Shown: one piece after another, positions 20,060 through 28,144 of the stretch | How the letters are laid out: each line of letters opens with the position of its first letter | Position numbering within the stretch: position 1 is the stretch's first letter | Position numbers and translations under genes: made by a program | Notes under the pieces: generated by a model | Database searches by the model: none | What the model was told of the DNA's origin: nothing | The model's input: the letters and a program-made list of their open reading frames with translations, nothing else | NCBI GenBank assembly: GCA_024998595.1 | Contig: JACOEK010000004.1 | Location: 1-64,000 of the forward strand | From: Nitrospira sp. | GTDB lineage: Bacteria; Nitrospirota; Nitrospiria; Nitrospirales; Nitrospiraceae | Reading direction: 5' to 3' | Length of the DNA stretch: 64,000 bases

Positions 20060-20377
20060 GTGCCTAGACACGCTTCGATCACAACTGGATCCGTTATCGC
20101 GCTGCTGCTGGTGACGCTGCTGCTCGCGATGGCGCCATTTGCCGCCGCCTTGGAGATCCATCATGATCTGGCAGCTGCCGATCACGACGGACACGAACAT
20201 TCCGACACCGACCTCTGCCAGTGGGTGCAATATCACACCGGTCATTCACTGACCGGCGACGTCCCGGTTCCCTGTGCCTTCATGGCGCATGCGCCGCCGC
20301 AACAGGCTCCTGTACTCATCCTCGTTTCCCAATCGCTTCCTGCTTCTCGCGCCTCACGGGCGCCTCCTCAATCCTAG
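20060..20377 (+). CDS. Small secreted His-rich protein, paralog 3 (DUF2946-like)
   Basis: A 105-residue protein from a GTG start (MPRHASITTG), with an N-terminal hydrophobic signal segment (about residues 10-31). A His/Asp-rich stretch follows (EIHHDLAAADHDGHEHSD), then CQWVQYHTGHSLTG and a C-terminal SRAPPQS. The arrangement of membrane segment, D-H-x-x-W-x-x-H-x-x-G-like motif and R-A/G-P-P end parallels the pair at 654 and 1388, so all three appear to be one family. Like those, it sits immediately upstream of a TonB receptor gene. The His clusters suggest periplasmic metal binding. The start is uncertain because no strong ribosome site is visible. Confidence 0.55.
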   Translation: MPRHASITTGSVIALLLVTLLLAMAPFAAALEIHHDLAAADHDGHEHSDTDLCQWVQYHTGHSLTGDVPVPCAFMAHAPPQQAPVLILVSQSLPASRASRAPPQS

Positions 20378-20474
20378 TCCAGTACCAGCTTCGTTTACGT
20401 TGAGAGCATCCCTGCGTTCAGCCGCCAAGCCGGTTGTGTGGCGACGCGTGGGACTGGAACTATTGGAGGTCGTG

Positions 20475-22907
20475 ATGCCTGTGTCGAGACATGTGTGTCG
20501 AATCTGGGCTGTCTGCCTGAGCCTGGCGCTGTTGGGACCGTTGGCCGCCCAGGCTCAGGAGCCCGCGAGTGGTCAGGGGAGAACGATTACGGGAGTGGTG
20601 CAGAACCAGGATCTCCGGCGTGTGCCCCAGGCCTCTGTCGAGGTGAAGGATCAGGAAGGGACCGTGGTCGTGACGGCGGTGGCCAACGATGCGGGAGAAT
20701 TTACGGTGGAGCTGCCATCCCAGGGTACCTATTCGGTGAGCGCCCAGCTGGAGATCTACCGGAGCGAATATCTCATTCTGAAAGGTGGAGCCGAGCCTGT
20801 CGGAGCAGTGACGCTGACGCTGGCCAAGACCAACGAAATCTCGCTTGAAGTGGTCTCTCCGCTTGCGCCCATTCAGTACAAAGCCTCGAGCGAGACCTAT
20901 GCGCTCAGCCGGAAAGAAATTGAAGCCTTGCCGCGCGGCAACAACAACGATCTCCAGGATGTGTTGTTGACGATCCCCAGCGCGGTGTACGGCTCGCTCA
21001 AACAGGTGCATATCCGGCAGGACCACGCGAATCTGCAACTGCGCATCGATGGTGTCCCGATTCCGGATACCGTCTCGTCCACCTTTTCGGATGTCATCAG
21101 CCCTCGCGCCTGGGATCGAGCCGACGTCATTCTGGGCGGGACGGAAGCGCAGTACGGCAACAAGGCGGCGGCGGTGCTGGATATCACCACCAAAAGCGGG
21201 ACCAAACCGGCATTCGGGTCGGTGCAGATGATGGGGGGCTCGAACCAGACGCTCAATCCGTCGTTCGAATATGGCGGCACGGTCGGTGAAAAGTTCCGGT
21301 TTTATATTCTGAACAGCCATACGGCGACCAATCGCGGCATTGAGCCGCCGACGCTCGGGCATTCGATTTTCCACGGCCAGAGTGAGCGGAATCAAACCTT
21401 CATCCGCGGCGATTACCAGCACGACAATAAGAACAACTTCACCTGGCTGTTCCTGAATTCCGTCGCGAAGTATCAGATTCCCACTACGCCGGGCCTTGAA
21501 CTCGATCCAAGCGGACAGATGCTGCCGCTCCTGCAAGCGGGACGGCCAGGCTTTACGCCGGTCGCCTCCCAGGCCATCAATGAATTTCAGAAGGAGAACA
21601 ATCAGTACGGCCACATGGTCTGGCGGCATGACGTCAACGCGAACAACTTCTTCAGCCTGGCCGGGTACATGCGCCACACGCGAGCTACATTCAAGACCGA
21701 TCCGCTCAATGTGCTCGCCTATACAGCCGATCCGGCGGAGCCGTTTTCGTCCGCCGACCAGGATCGCAATGCCTACTCGACCGGTCTGCGATTTGATTAC
21801 ACCTACGTGCATAGTAAGGAACATCTCATCAAAGCCGGTTTCCAGCTTGATCGGACGCAGTCGGTGAACAAGACCCGGCTCTTTACCTTTGCCGACGACG
21901 GGGCGGGCAATCCGACCGGCGACCTGCTCAGTCTGAACGCCGACAATCGTCAAGTCGGCTATCGGCAGGAGTTTTGGATTCAGGATCAGTGGAGCCCTAC
22001 CGACAAGTGGACCTTCAATCTCGGGCTGCGCGCAGATGCCGTGCAGTATCTGCGGAACGAGGGCCAGGTCAGTCCTCGGCTCGGCGCGACCTATAAGTAC
22101 GACCAGTCGAACGTGTTCCATGCCTTTTATGGCCGCATGTTCACGCCACCGAATCTGGAAGCCATTTCATTTGCCAAGCTCAATACGCTTGGGACCAGGG
22201 CCCAGCCTGAGGATGTGACCAACAATACGGTGCGTGCGGAGCGGGCGCATTACTTCGAAGTCGGCAGTTACCACGCACTGAATCGCTACGCCACCTTGCA
22301 ATTCACCGGTTGGTATAAGCTCAGTAATTTTCTGTCCGATGCCGGACAATTCGGGACGACCCCGCTCTTGAATTATTTCGCCTTCGAGCGGGGCTGGCAG
22401 CGCGGGATCGACGGCGCGTTGAAGTTACAACTGACCGACAATCTGACCGCGCGCGGCAACGTGGCCTGGGGACAATGCAAAGGGTATGGATTGCAGTCGG
22501 GGCATTTCCTGTTGGAGGCGAAGGAAATTGCCGACATCAATTCCCGGGGCGGGGTGTTCTGCGATCACATGCAGACCCTGACGAGTTCGGCCGTGGTGAC
22601 GTACAAATTCCTGGAGCGGACGACGGTGACCGGCCAGATGTTGTTCGCATCCGGCTTGCGGACGGCCGAAAATGAGGACGCGAAGACCAATTCCTCACAC
22701 AGTCCTTCGTATACGATCTACAATTTCTCCATCGCGCATGTGTTTCCGTTGCCCTGGGAAGGGCAGAAGTTTTTATTGGGCTTCGACATCATCAATCTGT
22801 TGGATCAGAAGTATTACATCAATCAAGGCGAGGGAAGCATCGGCCTGGGTGTGACTCATGCGGGGATGCCGAGGTCCTTCTTCTTCCGCGGTCAATGGTT
22901 CTTCTAG
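20475..22907 (+). CDS. TonB-dependent receptor with N-terminal carboxypeptidase-regulatory-like domain
   Basis: An 810-residue outer-membrane receptor. A signal peptide covers about residues 1-29, cut near AAQA-Q. An Ig-like carboxypeptidase-regulatory domain follows (about 38-115, GRTITGVVQNQDLRRVPQASV, NDAGEFTVELP, GTYSVSAQ). The plug (about 135-240) has ALPRGNNNDLQDVLLTIP, LRIDGVPIPD and AQYGNKAAAVLDITTKSG, and the barrel ends in GQWFF with terminal Phe. The ATG follows TTGGAGGT. Unlike the first receptor there is no riboswitch. The substrate is unknown; the His-rich neighbour upstream makes a metal or metal complex plausible. A stand-alone TonB-C-like gene follows. Confidence 0.85.
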   Translation: MPVSRHVCRIWAVCLSLALLGPLAAQAQEPASGQGRTITGVVQNQDLRRVPQASVEVKDQEGTVVVTAVANDAGEFTVELPSQGTYSVSAQLEIYRSEYLILKGGAEPVGAVTLTLAKTNEISLEVVSPLAPIQYKASSETYALSRKEIEALPRGNNNDLQDVLLTIPSAVYGSLKQVHIRQDHANLQLRIDGVPIPDTVSSTFSDVISPRAWDRADVILGGTEAQYGNKAAAVLDITTKSGTKPAFGSVQMMGGSNQTLNPSFEYGGTVGEKFRFYILNSHTATNRGIEPPTLGHSIFHGQSERNQTFIRGDYQHDNKNNFTWLFLNSVAKYQIPTTPGLELDPSGQMLPLLQAGRPGFTPVASQAINEFQKENNQYGHMVWRHDVNANNFFSLAGYMRHTRATFKTDPLNVLAYTADPAEPFSSADQDRNAYSTGLRFDYTYVHSKEHLIKAGFQLDRTQSVNKTRLFTFADDGAGNPTGDLLSLNADNRQVGYRQEFWIQDQWSPTDKWTFNLGLRADAVQYLRNEGQVSPRLGATYKYDQSNVFHAFYGRMFTPPNLEAISFAKLNTLGTRAQPEDVTNNTVRAERAHYFEVGSYHALNRYATLQFTGWYKLSNFLSDAGQFGTTPLLNYFAFERGWQRGIDGALKLQLTDNLTARGNVAWGQCKGYGLQSGHFLLEAKEIADINSRGGVFCDHMQTLTSSAVVTYKFLERTTVTGQMLFASGLRTAENEDAKTNSSHSPSYTIYNFSIAHVFPLPWEGQKFLLGFDIINLLDQKYYINQGEGSIGLGVTHAGMPRSFFFRGQWFF

Positions 22908-22910
22908 TAT

Positions 22911-23029
22911 GATGCTGAAACGGGCCACCAGCATCGTTCTCAGTCGCCCGTCTCCCTGCGACGTACCGCAAGGGTACGCCTCAGTCGACGGGCTTCTTGC
23001 GGCCTTGCTGGATGGCCCGTTTGAGCATC
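22911..23029. repeat. Long imperfect palindrome (REP-like element)
   Basis: The outer arms GATGCTGAAACGGGCCACC (from 22911) and its near-complement ending GGCCCGTTTGAGCATC (to 23029) pair with one mismatch and one bulge. The inner part contains a tight hairpin CGTACC-GCAAG-GGTACG around 22962-22978 and a complementary GCCCGTC/GACGGGC pair. The nested structure over about 120 bases between two genes resembles bacterial intergenic palindromic repeats. It could also act as an mRNA-stabilising or attenuating structure between receptor and downstream gene. No second copy was seen in this window. Confidence 0.6.
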
Positions 23030-23056
23030 ATCACCGAGAATATTTGGGGAGAGGAC

Positions 23057-23518
23057 ATGAAGAACATCGTTGATGCAAGGCGACATCTGACAGTGGCTAT
23101 CGTCGCGAGCGGTGTGTTGAGTCTATCACCCATTATGGCCTTGGCTGCGACAGGGGATGAGGCGACGCACGAGGCGGATCATGCGTTGGATGCGGACATC
23201 ATTGAGCTGCCCGAAGTCCACGTGCATGGACTGCCGCTGAACAAGGATCAGCAGGTCGGGCCGGTGCCCAAATCGACGCCATGGCCTGCCGTTCCTTCCT
23301 CGCTGGAAGGGAAGCCTCTCGATGACTGGATGAAGGCGCGGCTGCTGGTGTCAAAAGAAGCGCAGGTGACGGTAGTTGTGCTGGAACCGGCGAAACACCG
23401 TGAACTGACGATCGCCGGCATCATCGCCTTGAATAAATGGACCTTCGCCCCGCAACTCAACGGTGACGATCCCATCGATGGCGAACTCACCGTTCGAATC
23501 CACTTCCGATCGCAGTAA
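23057..23518 (+). CDS. Periplasmic TonB C-terminal-like protein
   Basis: A 153-residue protein with a signal peptide (about residues 8-34, AIVASGVLSLSPIMALA), a short linker with EVHVHGLPLN, and a C-terminal domain of about 80 residues. That domain (DWMKARLLV, VTVVVLEPAKHRELTIAG, ALNKWTFAPQLNG, GELTVRIHF) follows the TonB_C pattern of repeated strands with the W-x-F-x-P-A/Q core. It lacks the membrane helix with the long Pro-rich spacer, so it cannot transduce energy from ExbB/ExbD in the normal way. It follows the receptor on the same strand, and GGGGAGAGG precedes its ATG. It may be a partner or regulator of the receptor, which is inference. Confidence 0.65.
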   Translation: MKNIVDARRHLTVAIVASGVLSLSPIMALAATGDEATHEADHALDADIIELPEVHVHGLPLNKDQQVGPVPKSTPWPAVPSSLEGKPLDDWMKARLLVSKEAQVTVVVLEPAKHRELTIAGIIALNKWTFAPQLNGDDPIDGELTVRIHFRSQ

Positions 23519-23619
23519 AAGCGATCATCGCACTGTTTCTGTCCCACTGCGATGAGGTTTTCGTTGCTCTCTTCGCCCTGGCCGAATTCCATACCGTGGC
23601 TGGGGCCTCGGCGCGTCGA

Positions 23620-25251
23620 TTACCGGATGGCAGGTTTGGTGAGATCGTTGTGCACCCGATTGTTTTCCGCATTGACGTCGATGCCGCGAACCGACGGCGG
23701 CTTGTCGAGATTCACGTATTGGAAGGTTCCAAAGGGCTGGATCTCTTCATCAGTCGGCAACTGACCGCGGTTCCACCCTCCGCCGAGCGAACGGATGAGC
23801 GCCACTGAGGTGCGGAGCAATTCGGCCTTGATCTGCACCGACTCGATGCGCGCGGTCAGCATGGCGACTTGCGCGTAAATCAGCTCAAGGCTGGACGCCA
23901 ACCCGCCCTGATACAGCTCCATGGTCAAGTCCTGCGTTTTGAGCGTCGCTCCTACGGCGGCGTCCTGCCGGTTGGCCGCGAAGGTCAACCGGTTGGTCAG
24001 GCTGAGATTGTTCTCGACCTCGCGAAACGCATTGAGCACAGTTGAGCGGTATCGATCTTCTGTTTCGCGATAGGCAGACCAGGACTGTTGTAATTGCGCC
24101 CGGCGGTAGCCGCCCTGGAACAGGGGCAATGACACGCCGGACCCGTACGACCAGAAGCTATTGGCGAGCGAGAACAGACTGAAGGCCTCATCTTCGAACC
24201 CGCCGCCGAGGCGAAACGAGACATTGGGATAAAATGCGGCGCGCGCAATTCCGATGGTGCGATTGGCCTGCGCCATCCGGCGCTCCATCGCGGCGATATC
24301 CGGCCGACGTTCCAGTAACGTCGACGGAAGCGTTTGCGGGATCGTGAAGGCCGCCATCTTGAGGTCGTCGACCGGCGCGATCCTGAACGCTGCGGGCGCC
24401 AGATTGAGGAGGATGGCGATCGCCTGTTCCAGTACCTGGCGTTGACCTTGTATCTGGGCCCGTCTCGTCTCGGTGCTGAACAAGAGAGATTCGACGCGGG
24501 CGACGTCGAGCGCCGAGGCGATCTGGCCGATGAACTGCGCGTTAACGAGTTCCAACGACTGCGTGTAAAGCGCGATCGATTGCGTGTAAATCGCATTCTG
24601 CGCATCGAGGCCCCGTAACGCAAAGTAGTTTGCCGCCAACTCCGCCTGCAGGCTCAAGCGCGCCAGTCCGAAGTCGGCGGCGCGTTCTTCGGCGCGGTAC
24701 ACCTCTACGCGCGTCGCGTTGCGGAGCGTAGACCAGAAGTCGGGCTCCCAGGATGCGATCCCGCCGCCGGCGACGCTGGATTCTTCCAGCGGGCTGTCGG
24801 GGGCGCGAAACAGGCGATGGAAGGACTGCCGATTGTCGGTGGCGTCGAAACCCAAGCCGACACGCGGGAGATATTGCGACCGGGCCTTCATCATCACATC
24901 ACGCGATTGCACAAATCGCTCCGCTGCGGCCTGTAAGTCAGGATTGGCCGTCAACGCCTGCGCCTCCAACTTGTCCAGGACCGGATCGTTGAACAGCTTC
25001 CACCAGTCCTGACGCAACTCACCATCGGACGGTTTCGCTTCCACGAAAGGGCTCGATCCATGCCATGACGCGGGGACGACGAATTGAGACGGCTCATAGG
25101 ACGGCGAGAGATCGACGGCTGGAAACGAATTGCAGGCCGGCAGGCTGAGCGCCAGCAGCAGAATGCTGGTGGCCGCAAGGCTCGTGAAGCGTCGTGCCTC
25201 GGCCTCTCCAACTAGTCTGCGCGGGTTTCGCCTGCGTCGGGAGAACGTCAT
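23620..25251 (-). CDS. Outer-membrane efflux lipoprotein, TolC/NodT family
   Basis: A 543-residue TolC-like channel, the outer-membrane part of a tripartite efflux pump. The N-terminus has a hydrophobic signal with a lipobox (LSLPAC, Cys about residue 40), after which come the family-typical QDWWKLFNDPVLDKLEAQAL, ANPDLQAAAERFVQSR and LPRVGLGFDAT. Two outer-membrane-factor repeats follow, with RRPDIAAMERRMAQANRTIGIARAAFYP and ELIYAQVAMLTARI. It overlaps the adaptor gene upstream by 4 bases. It is the last gene of the first RND operon. Confidence 0.88.
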   Translation of the reverse strand: MTFSRRRRNPRRLVGEAEARRFTSLAATSILLLALSLPACNSFPAVDLSPSYEPSQFVVPASWHGSSPFVEAKPSDGELRQDWWKLFNDPVLDKLEAQALTANPDLQAAAERFVQSRDVMMKARSQYLPRVGLGFDATDNRQSFHRLFRAPDSPLEESSVAGGGIASWEPDFWSTLRNATRVEVYRAEERAADFGLARLSLQAELAANYFALRGLDAQNAIYTQSIALYTQSLELVNAQFIGQIASALDVARVESLLFSTETRRAQIQGQRQVLEQAIAILLNLAPAAFRIAPVDDLKMAAFTIPQTLPSTLLERRPDIAAMERRMAQANRTIGIARAAFYPNVSFRLGGGFEDEAFSLFSLANSFWSYGSGVSLPLFQGGYRRAQLQQSWSAYRETEDRYRSTVLNAFREVENNLSLTNRLTFAANRQDAAVGATLKTQDLTMELYQGGLASSLELIYAQVAMLTARIESVQIKAELLRTSVALIRSLGGGWNRGQLPTDEEIQPFGTFQYVNLDKPPSVRGIDVNAENNRVHNDLTKPAIR

Positions 25252-26450
25252 TTCGAGGATGGGTCCTTCGTAAGGGGCGTCGCTGTCCCCACGAGATCAT
25301 ACCCGGGCGCCGCGGTGACGACGCGGACCTTGTCACCCTCCAGTAATGCCGCGCTCGGGTTGTTGACGATGCGGTCCTGGCTGGATATCCCTCCTCCCAC
25401 TTCGACGGCATTGTCCATGAGTTTGCTGACCGTGATGGGTTTCAAATGCACACGATCGTCTTCGGTCACCACGGCGACTTGCGTCCCGTGCTCCTGGAAG
25501 ACCAACGCGGTGGAGGGAATGGTCAGCACATTTCGGTCGACCGGCGCGGTGAGATGGACCTGGGCGTAGGATCCCGGCCACAGGGCCCGGTCTTCATTGT
25601 CGATCGTGAACACGGTGACCGCGGTGCGCGTGCTGACATCGAATCCCCGGGCGACCGTGAGGAATTTGGCGGTGAAATGACGATCGGGGAGTTGCGGCAC
25701 TGTCACGTCGGCCGTCAACCCCGGTTTGAGAAAGGCCCCGAACGCGGCCGGCACGGACACAAAGAGACGCAGCATGCTGACATCGGCCACGGTAAACAGA
25801 TTGGTGATCGCGCTGCGATTGCTAATATTACCTTCCTTGTTGATGTAGTCGCCGACATTGATGTTCCGGACGGTCACCACCCCGTCATAAGGCGCGACGA
25901 GGGTTTTGAACTGAATCAGCGCCTCGAAATTCTTGACGTTCTGCTCCGACGCCTTGACCCTGGCCGCTTCTGCCTTCGCATTGGCTTCCTGCACGGAGAT
26001 CGATTGCTCGGAGACGGCGTGATTTTTGCGCAGCGCGACCCAGCGTTTGGCCGTCAGATCGGCGAGGGCATACTTAGCCCGTTCTGCCGCCAGGTCCGCT
26101 TTGGCTTGAGCATACTGGGCATCTAAGGCAGGGGCGTTGATTTCAGCGAGGATGTCGCCCTTGCGAACCAGGGCGCCGTAGTCTTTGTACCACATCTTGA
26201 CGTAGCCGGAGACCTGCGCGTAGATCGGCGCTTCGAACCAGGCCTGAATATTACCCGGCAGTGTAATCGTTTCGGTCGGTGGCACAGGCGTTGGATAGGT
26301 GATGGCTACTGTGGGGACGGTGTCCTCCAGCGTATGCTTGCGCAAAGTCGTGGCGTCGACATTGCTCTCATAAATTCGATAGCAGAGATAGACCAGGAGC
26401 AAGATGACCCCTGAGAATATTCCAGGTCGCCGATGGAGAAGCTTCAGCAT
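25248..26450 (-). CDS. RND efflux periplasmic adaptor (HlyD/AcrA family)
   Basis: A 400-residue membrane-fusion protein linking the inner-membrane pump to the outer-membrane channel. An uncleaved-looking N-terminal helix occupies about residues 13-27. The lipoyl half-motifs are ETITLPGNIQAWFEAPIYAQVSGYV and TLVAPYDGVVTVRNINVGD, flanking a coiled-coil hairpin (about 115-190, AQAKADLAAERAKYALADL). Beta-barrel segments follow (WPGSYAQVHL, IPSTALVFQEHGTQVAVV). It overlaps the pump gene upstream by one base (TAATG) and the channel gene downstream by 4, so expression is tightly coupled. Its partners are the split pump genes. Confidence 0.9.
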   Translation of the reverse strand: MLKLLHRRPGIFSGVILLLVYLCYRIYESNVDATTLRKHTLEDTVPTVAITYPTPVPPTETITLPGNIQAWFEAPIYAQVSGYVKMWYKDYGALVRKGDILAEINAPALDAQYAQAKADLAAERAKYALADLTAKRWVALRKNHAVSEQSISVQEANAKAEAARVKASEQNVKNFEALIQFKTLVAPYDGVVTVRNINVGDYINKEGNISNRSAITNLFTVADVSMLRLFVSVPAAFGAFLKPGLTADVTVPQLPDRHFTAKFLTVARGFDVSTRTAVTVFTIDNEDRALWPGSYAQVHLTAPVDRNVLTIPSTALVFQEHGTQVAVVTEDDRVHLKPITVSKLMDNAVEVGGGISSQDRIVNNPSAALLEGDKVRVVTAAPGYDLVGTATPLTKDPSSK

Positions 26451-28144
26451 TACAGGTGCTCCTTTGCATGAACGCTTCGCCGGTCATAAAAAATGGCATA
26501 GACGCAGGGGACGAAAAACAAGGTGAAGACGGTAGCCACGAGCAGCCCGCCGATGACGGCGCGGCCCAGCGGCGCATTCTGCGAATAACCCGTCGCCATG
26601 GGGACCATGCCGAAGATCATGGCCGAAGCAGTCATCAGTACGGGACGGAAACGGGTCGTTCCTGCTTCCATCGCGGCTCTCAACGCTTCGCCGTGTTCTT
26701 CGAGCCGTTCGCGAGCGTAGGAGACGACCAGAATCGAATTGGCCGTCGCCGTCCCCATGGTCATGATGGCGCCCGTCAGCGCGGGCTCCGACAGGCGCGT
26801 GTGCGTCAGGAACAAGGCCCAGGCGATACCGGCCAGCGCGCCAGGCAATGCCGTGATGATGATGAAGGGATCGAGCCAGGATTGAAAGTTGACGACGATC
26901 AGCAGATAGACCAGCACGATCGCGGCGAGGAGACCGAAGATCAGCTCGAAATAAGCATCGTGCATGAGTGAGGCCTGGCCATGGATTTCGACGGCGGCAC
27001 TGCGAGGCAGTTCGTGCTCCATGCTCTTGGTGACCGTTTCGACTTCCGCCAGCACGCCGCCGAGGTCACGCCCTTCAGTGCCGACATAGATGTCGAACAG
27101 CGGCATGATGTTCGCGTGGGTGATCACACCGGGTGTTCCCTCTGCCGAGAGGTCGGCCAGATTGCCGAGCAACTGCACGTCATGGTTGTCCGACGCCTCA
27201 CTCGAGGATTCGACCGGAATCGTCTTGAGGCTATTGACGCTATTGACCTGCGCTTGCGGCGTATACACGTTGATCAGATACGACATGCCGGTTTTGGGGT
27301 CGAGCCAGTACACCTGGTCGATCTGTTGGCTGCCGGCGGTCGTCATCAGCAGGTTGGACGCCATCTCCTTTTGGGTTCTGTTGACCGATAGGCCGAACGT
27401 GCGGTTGGCCTCGACCATGAGCGTGGGGGTCCGCATGGTTTGCTGGATGACCACGTCGGTGGCGCCGGGGATCTGGCGTAATTTTCCGGCCAACTTGCGC
27501 GCGAACTCGTAGTTGGGATGCATGTCCGGGCCCTTGATCTGCACGTCGATCGGCGCCGGCGCGCCGAAGTTGAGAATTTTGGCAGTCAAATCGGACGGCT
27601 GGAATGTGAATTCGGTGCCCGGATATCGTTCTGCCAAGCCCTTGCGCAGAATCCGTCGGTAATCCCACACCGGCGATTTTTCATCTTTCAACAGAATCGT
27701 GAGGTCGCAATCCTGCGAGCCGATCGTCGGCGTGGGAATGAACGCGAGGTTATGCGCTCCGACCGGCAGGCCGCAATTGCTGACGATGTTCTCGACTTCA
27801 CCAGCCAATAACTCCTCGACACTATTGGAGACGAGCGTGGCAATACGTCCCGACACTTCGATGCGCGTCCCGAGGGGGGCCCGCATGTGCATCTGAATGA
27901 CACCGGACCTGATCTCGGGAAAATAATCGCGCCCCAGAAAAAAGAACAGGGACAGCGAGGCAACGGCGAGGATCAGAGAGACGGTCACGAAGGTGCTGCG
28001 ATGAGCGATGGCCTGTTCGAGCAGCAGACCGTAGCGCTCGCGTAATCGATTGAACCTCTGCTCGAACCGTCTCTGAAAGCGGACGAACAGATTCCGCGAT
28101 GGTCCCGGGCCGGGATGCCCCGGAAGGTCAAACGGCGTCGGCAT
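26450..28144 (-). CDS. RND efflux pump, C-terminal half
   Basis: A 564-residue protein corresponding to the second half of an RND permease. After a linker with GPSRNLFVRFQRRFEQRF it has a membrane helix (about 50-72, TFVVTVSLILAVASLSLFFF-like) and GRDYFPEIRSGVIQMHMRAP. A second periplasmic loop and the last five helices follow, with YLLIVVNFQSWLDPF, RPVLMTASAMIFGMVPMA and a terminal FFVPCVYAIFYDRR. The adjoining upstream gene encodes the first half; together they make 1063 residues, the length of one normal pump. The ATG lies inside the end of the first gene, with AAGG seven bases upstream, so independent initiation is plausible. Confidence 0.85.
   Translation of the reverse strand: MPTPFDLPGHPGPGPSRNLFVRFQRRFEQRFNRLRERYGLLLEQAIAHRSTFVTVSLILAVASLSLFFFLGRDYFPEIRSGVIQMHMRAPLGTRIEVSGRIATLVSNSVEELLAGEVENIVSNCGLPVGAHNLAFIPTPTIGSQDCDLTILLKDEKSPVWDYRRILRKGLAERYPGTEFTFQPSDLTAKILNFGAPAPIDVQIKGPDMHPNYEFARKLAGKLRQIPGATDVVIQQTMRTPTLMVEANRTFGLSVNRTQKEMASNLLMTTAGSQQIDQVYWLDPKTGMSYLINVYTPQAQVNSVNSLKTIPVESSSEASDNHDVQLLGNLADLSAEGTPGVITHANIMPLFDIYVGTEGRDLGGVLAEVETVTKSMEHELPRSAAVEIHGQASLMHDAYFELIFGLLAAIVLVYLLIVVNFQSWLDPFIIITALPGALAGIAWALFLTHTRLSEPALTGAIMTMGTATANSILVVSYARERLEEHGEALRAAMEAGTTRFRPVLMTASAMIFGMVPMATGYSQNAPLGRAVIGGLLVATVFTLFFVPCVYAIFYDRRSVHAKEHL

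Noticed and set aside
20460-22121. 553-codon open frame on the minus strand opposite the second TonB receptor
   Set aside because: It lies wholly antisense to a clear receptor gene with signal peptide, plug and barrel motifs. Its own translation is Arg/His rich without any family pattern, which is usual for the reverse frame of a GC-rich gene.
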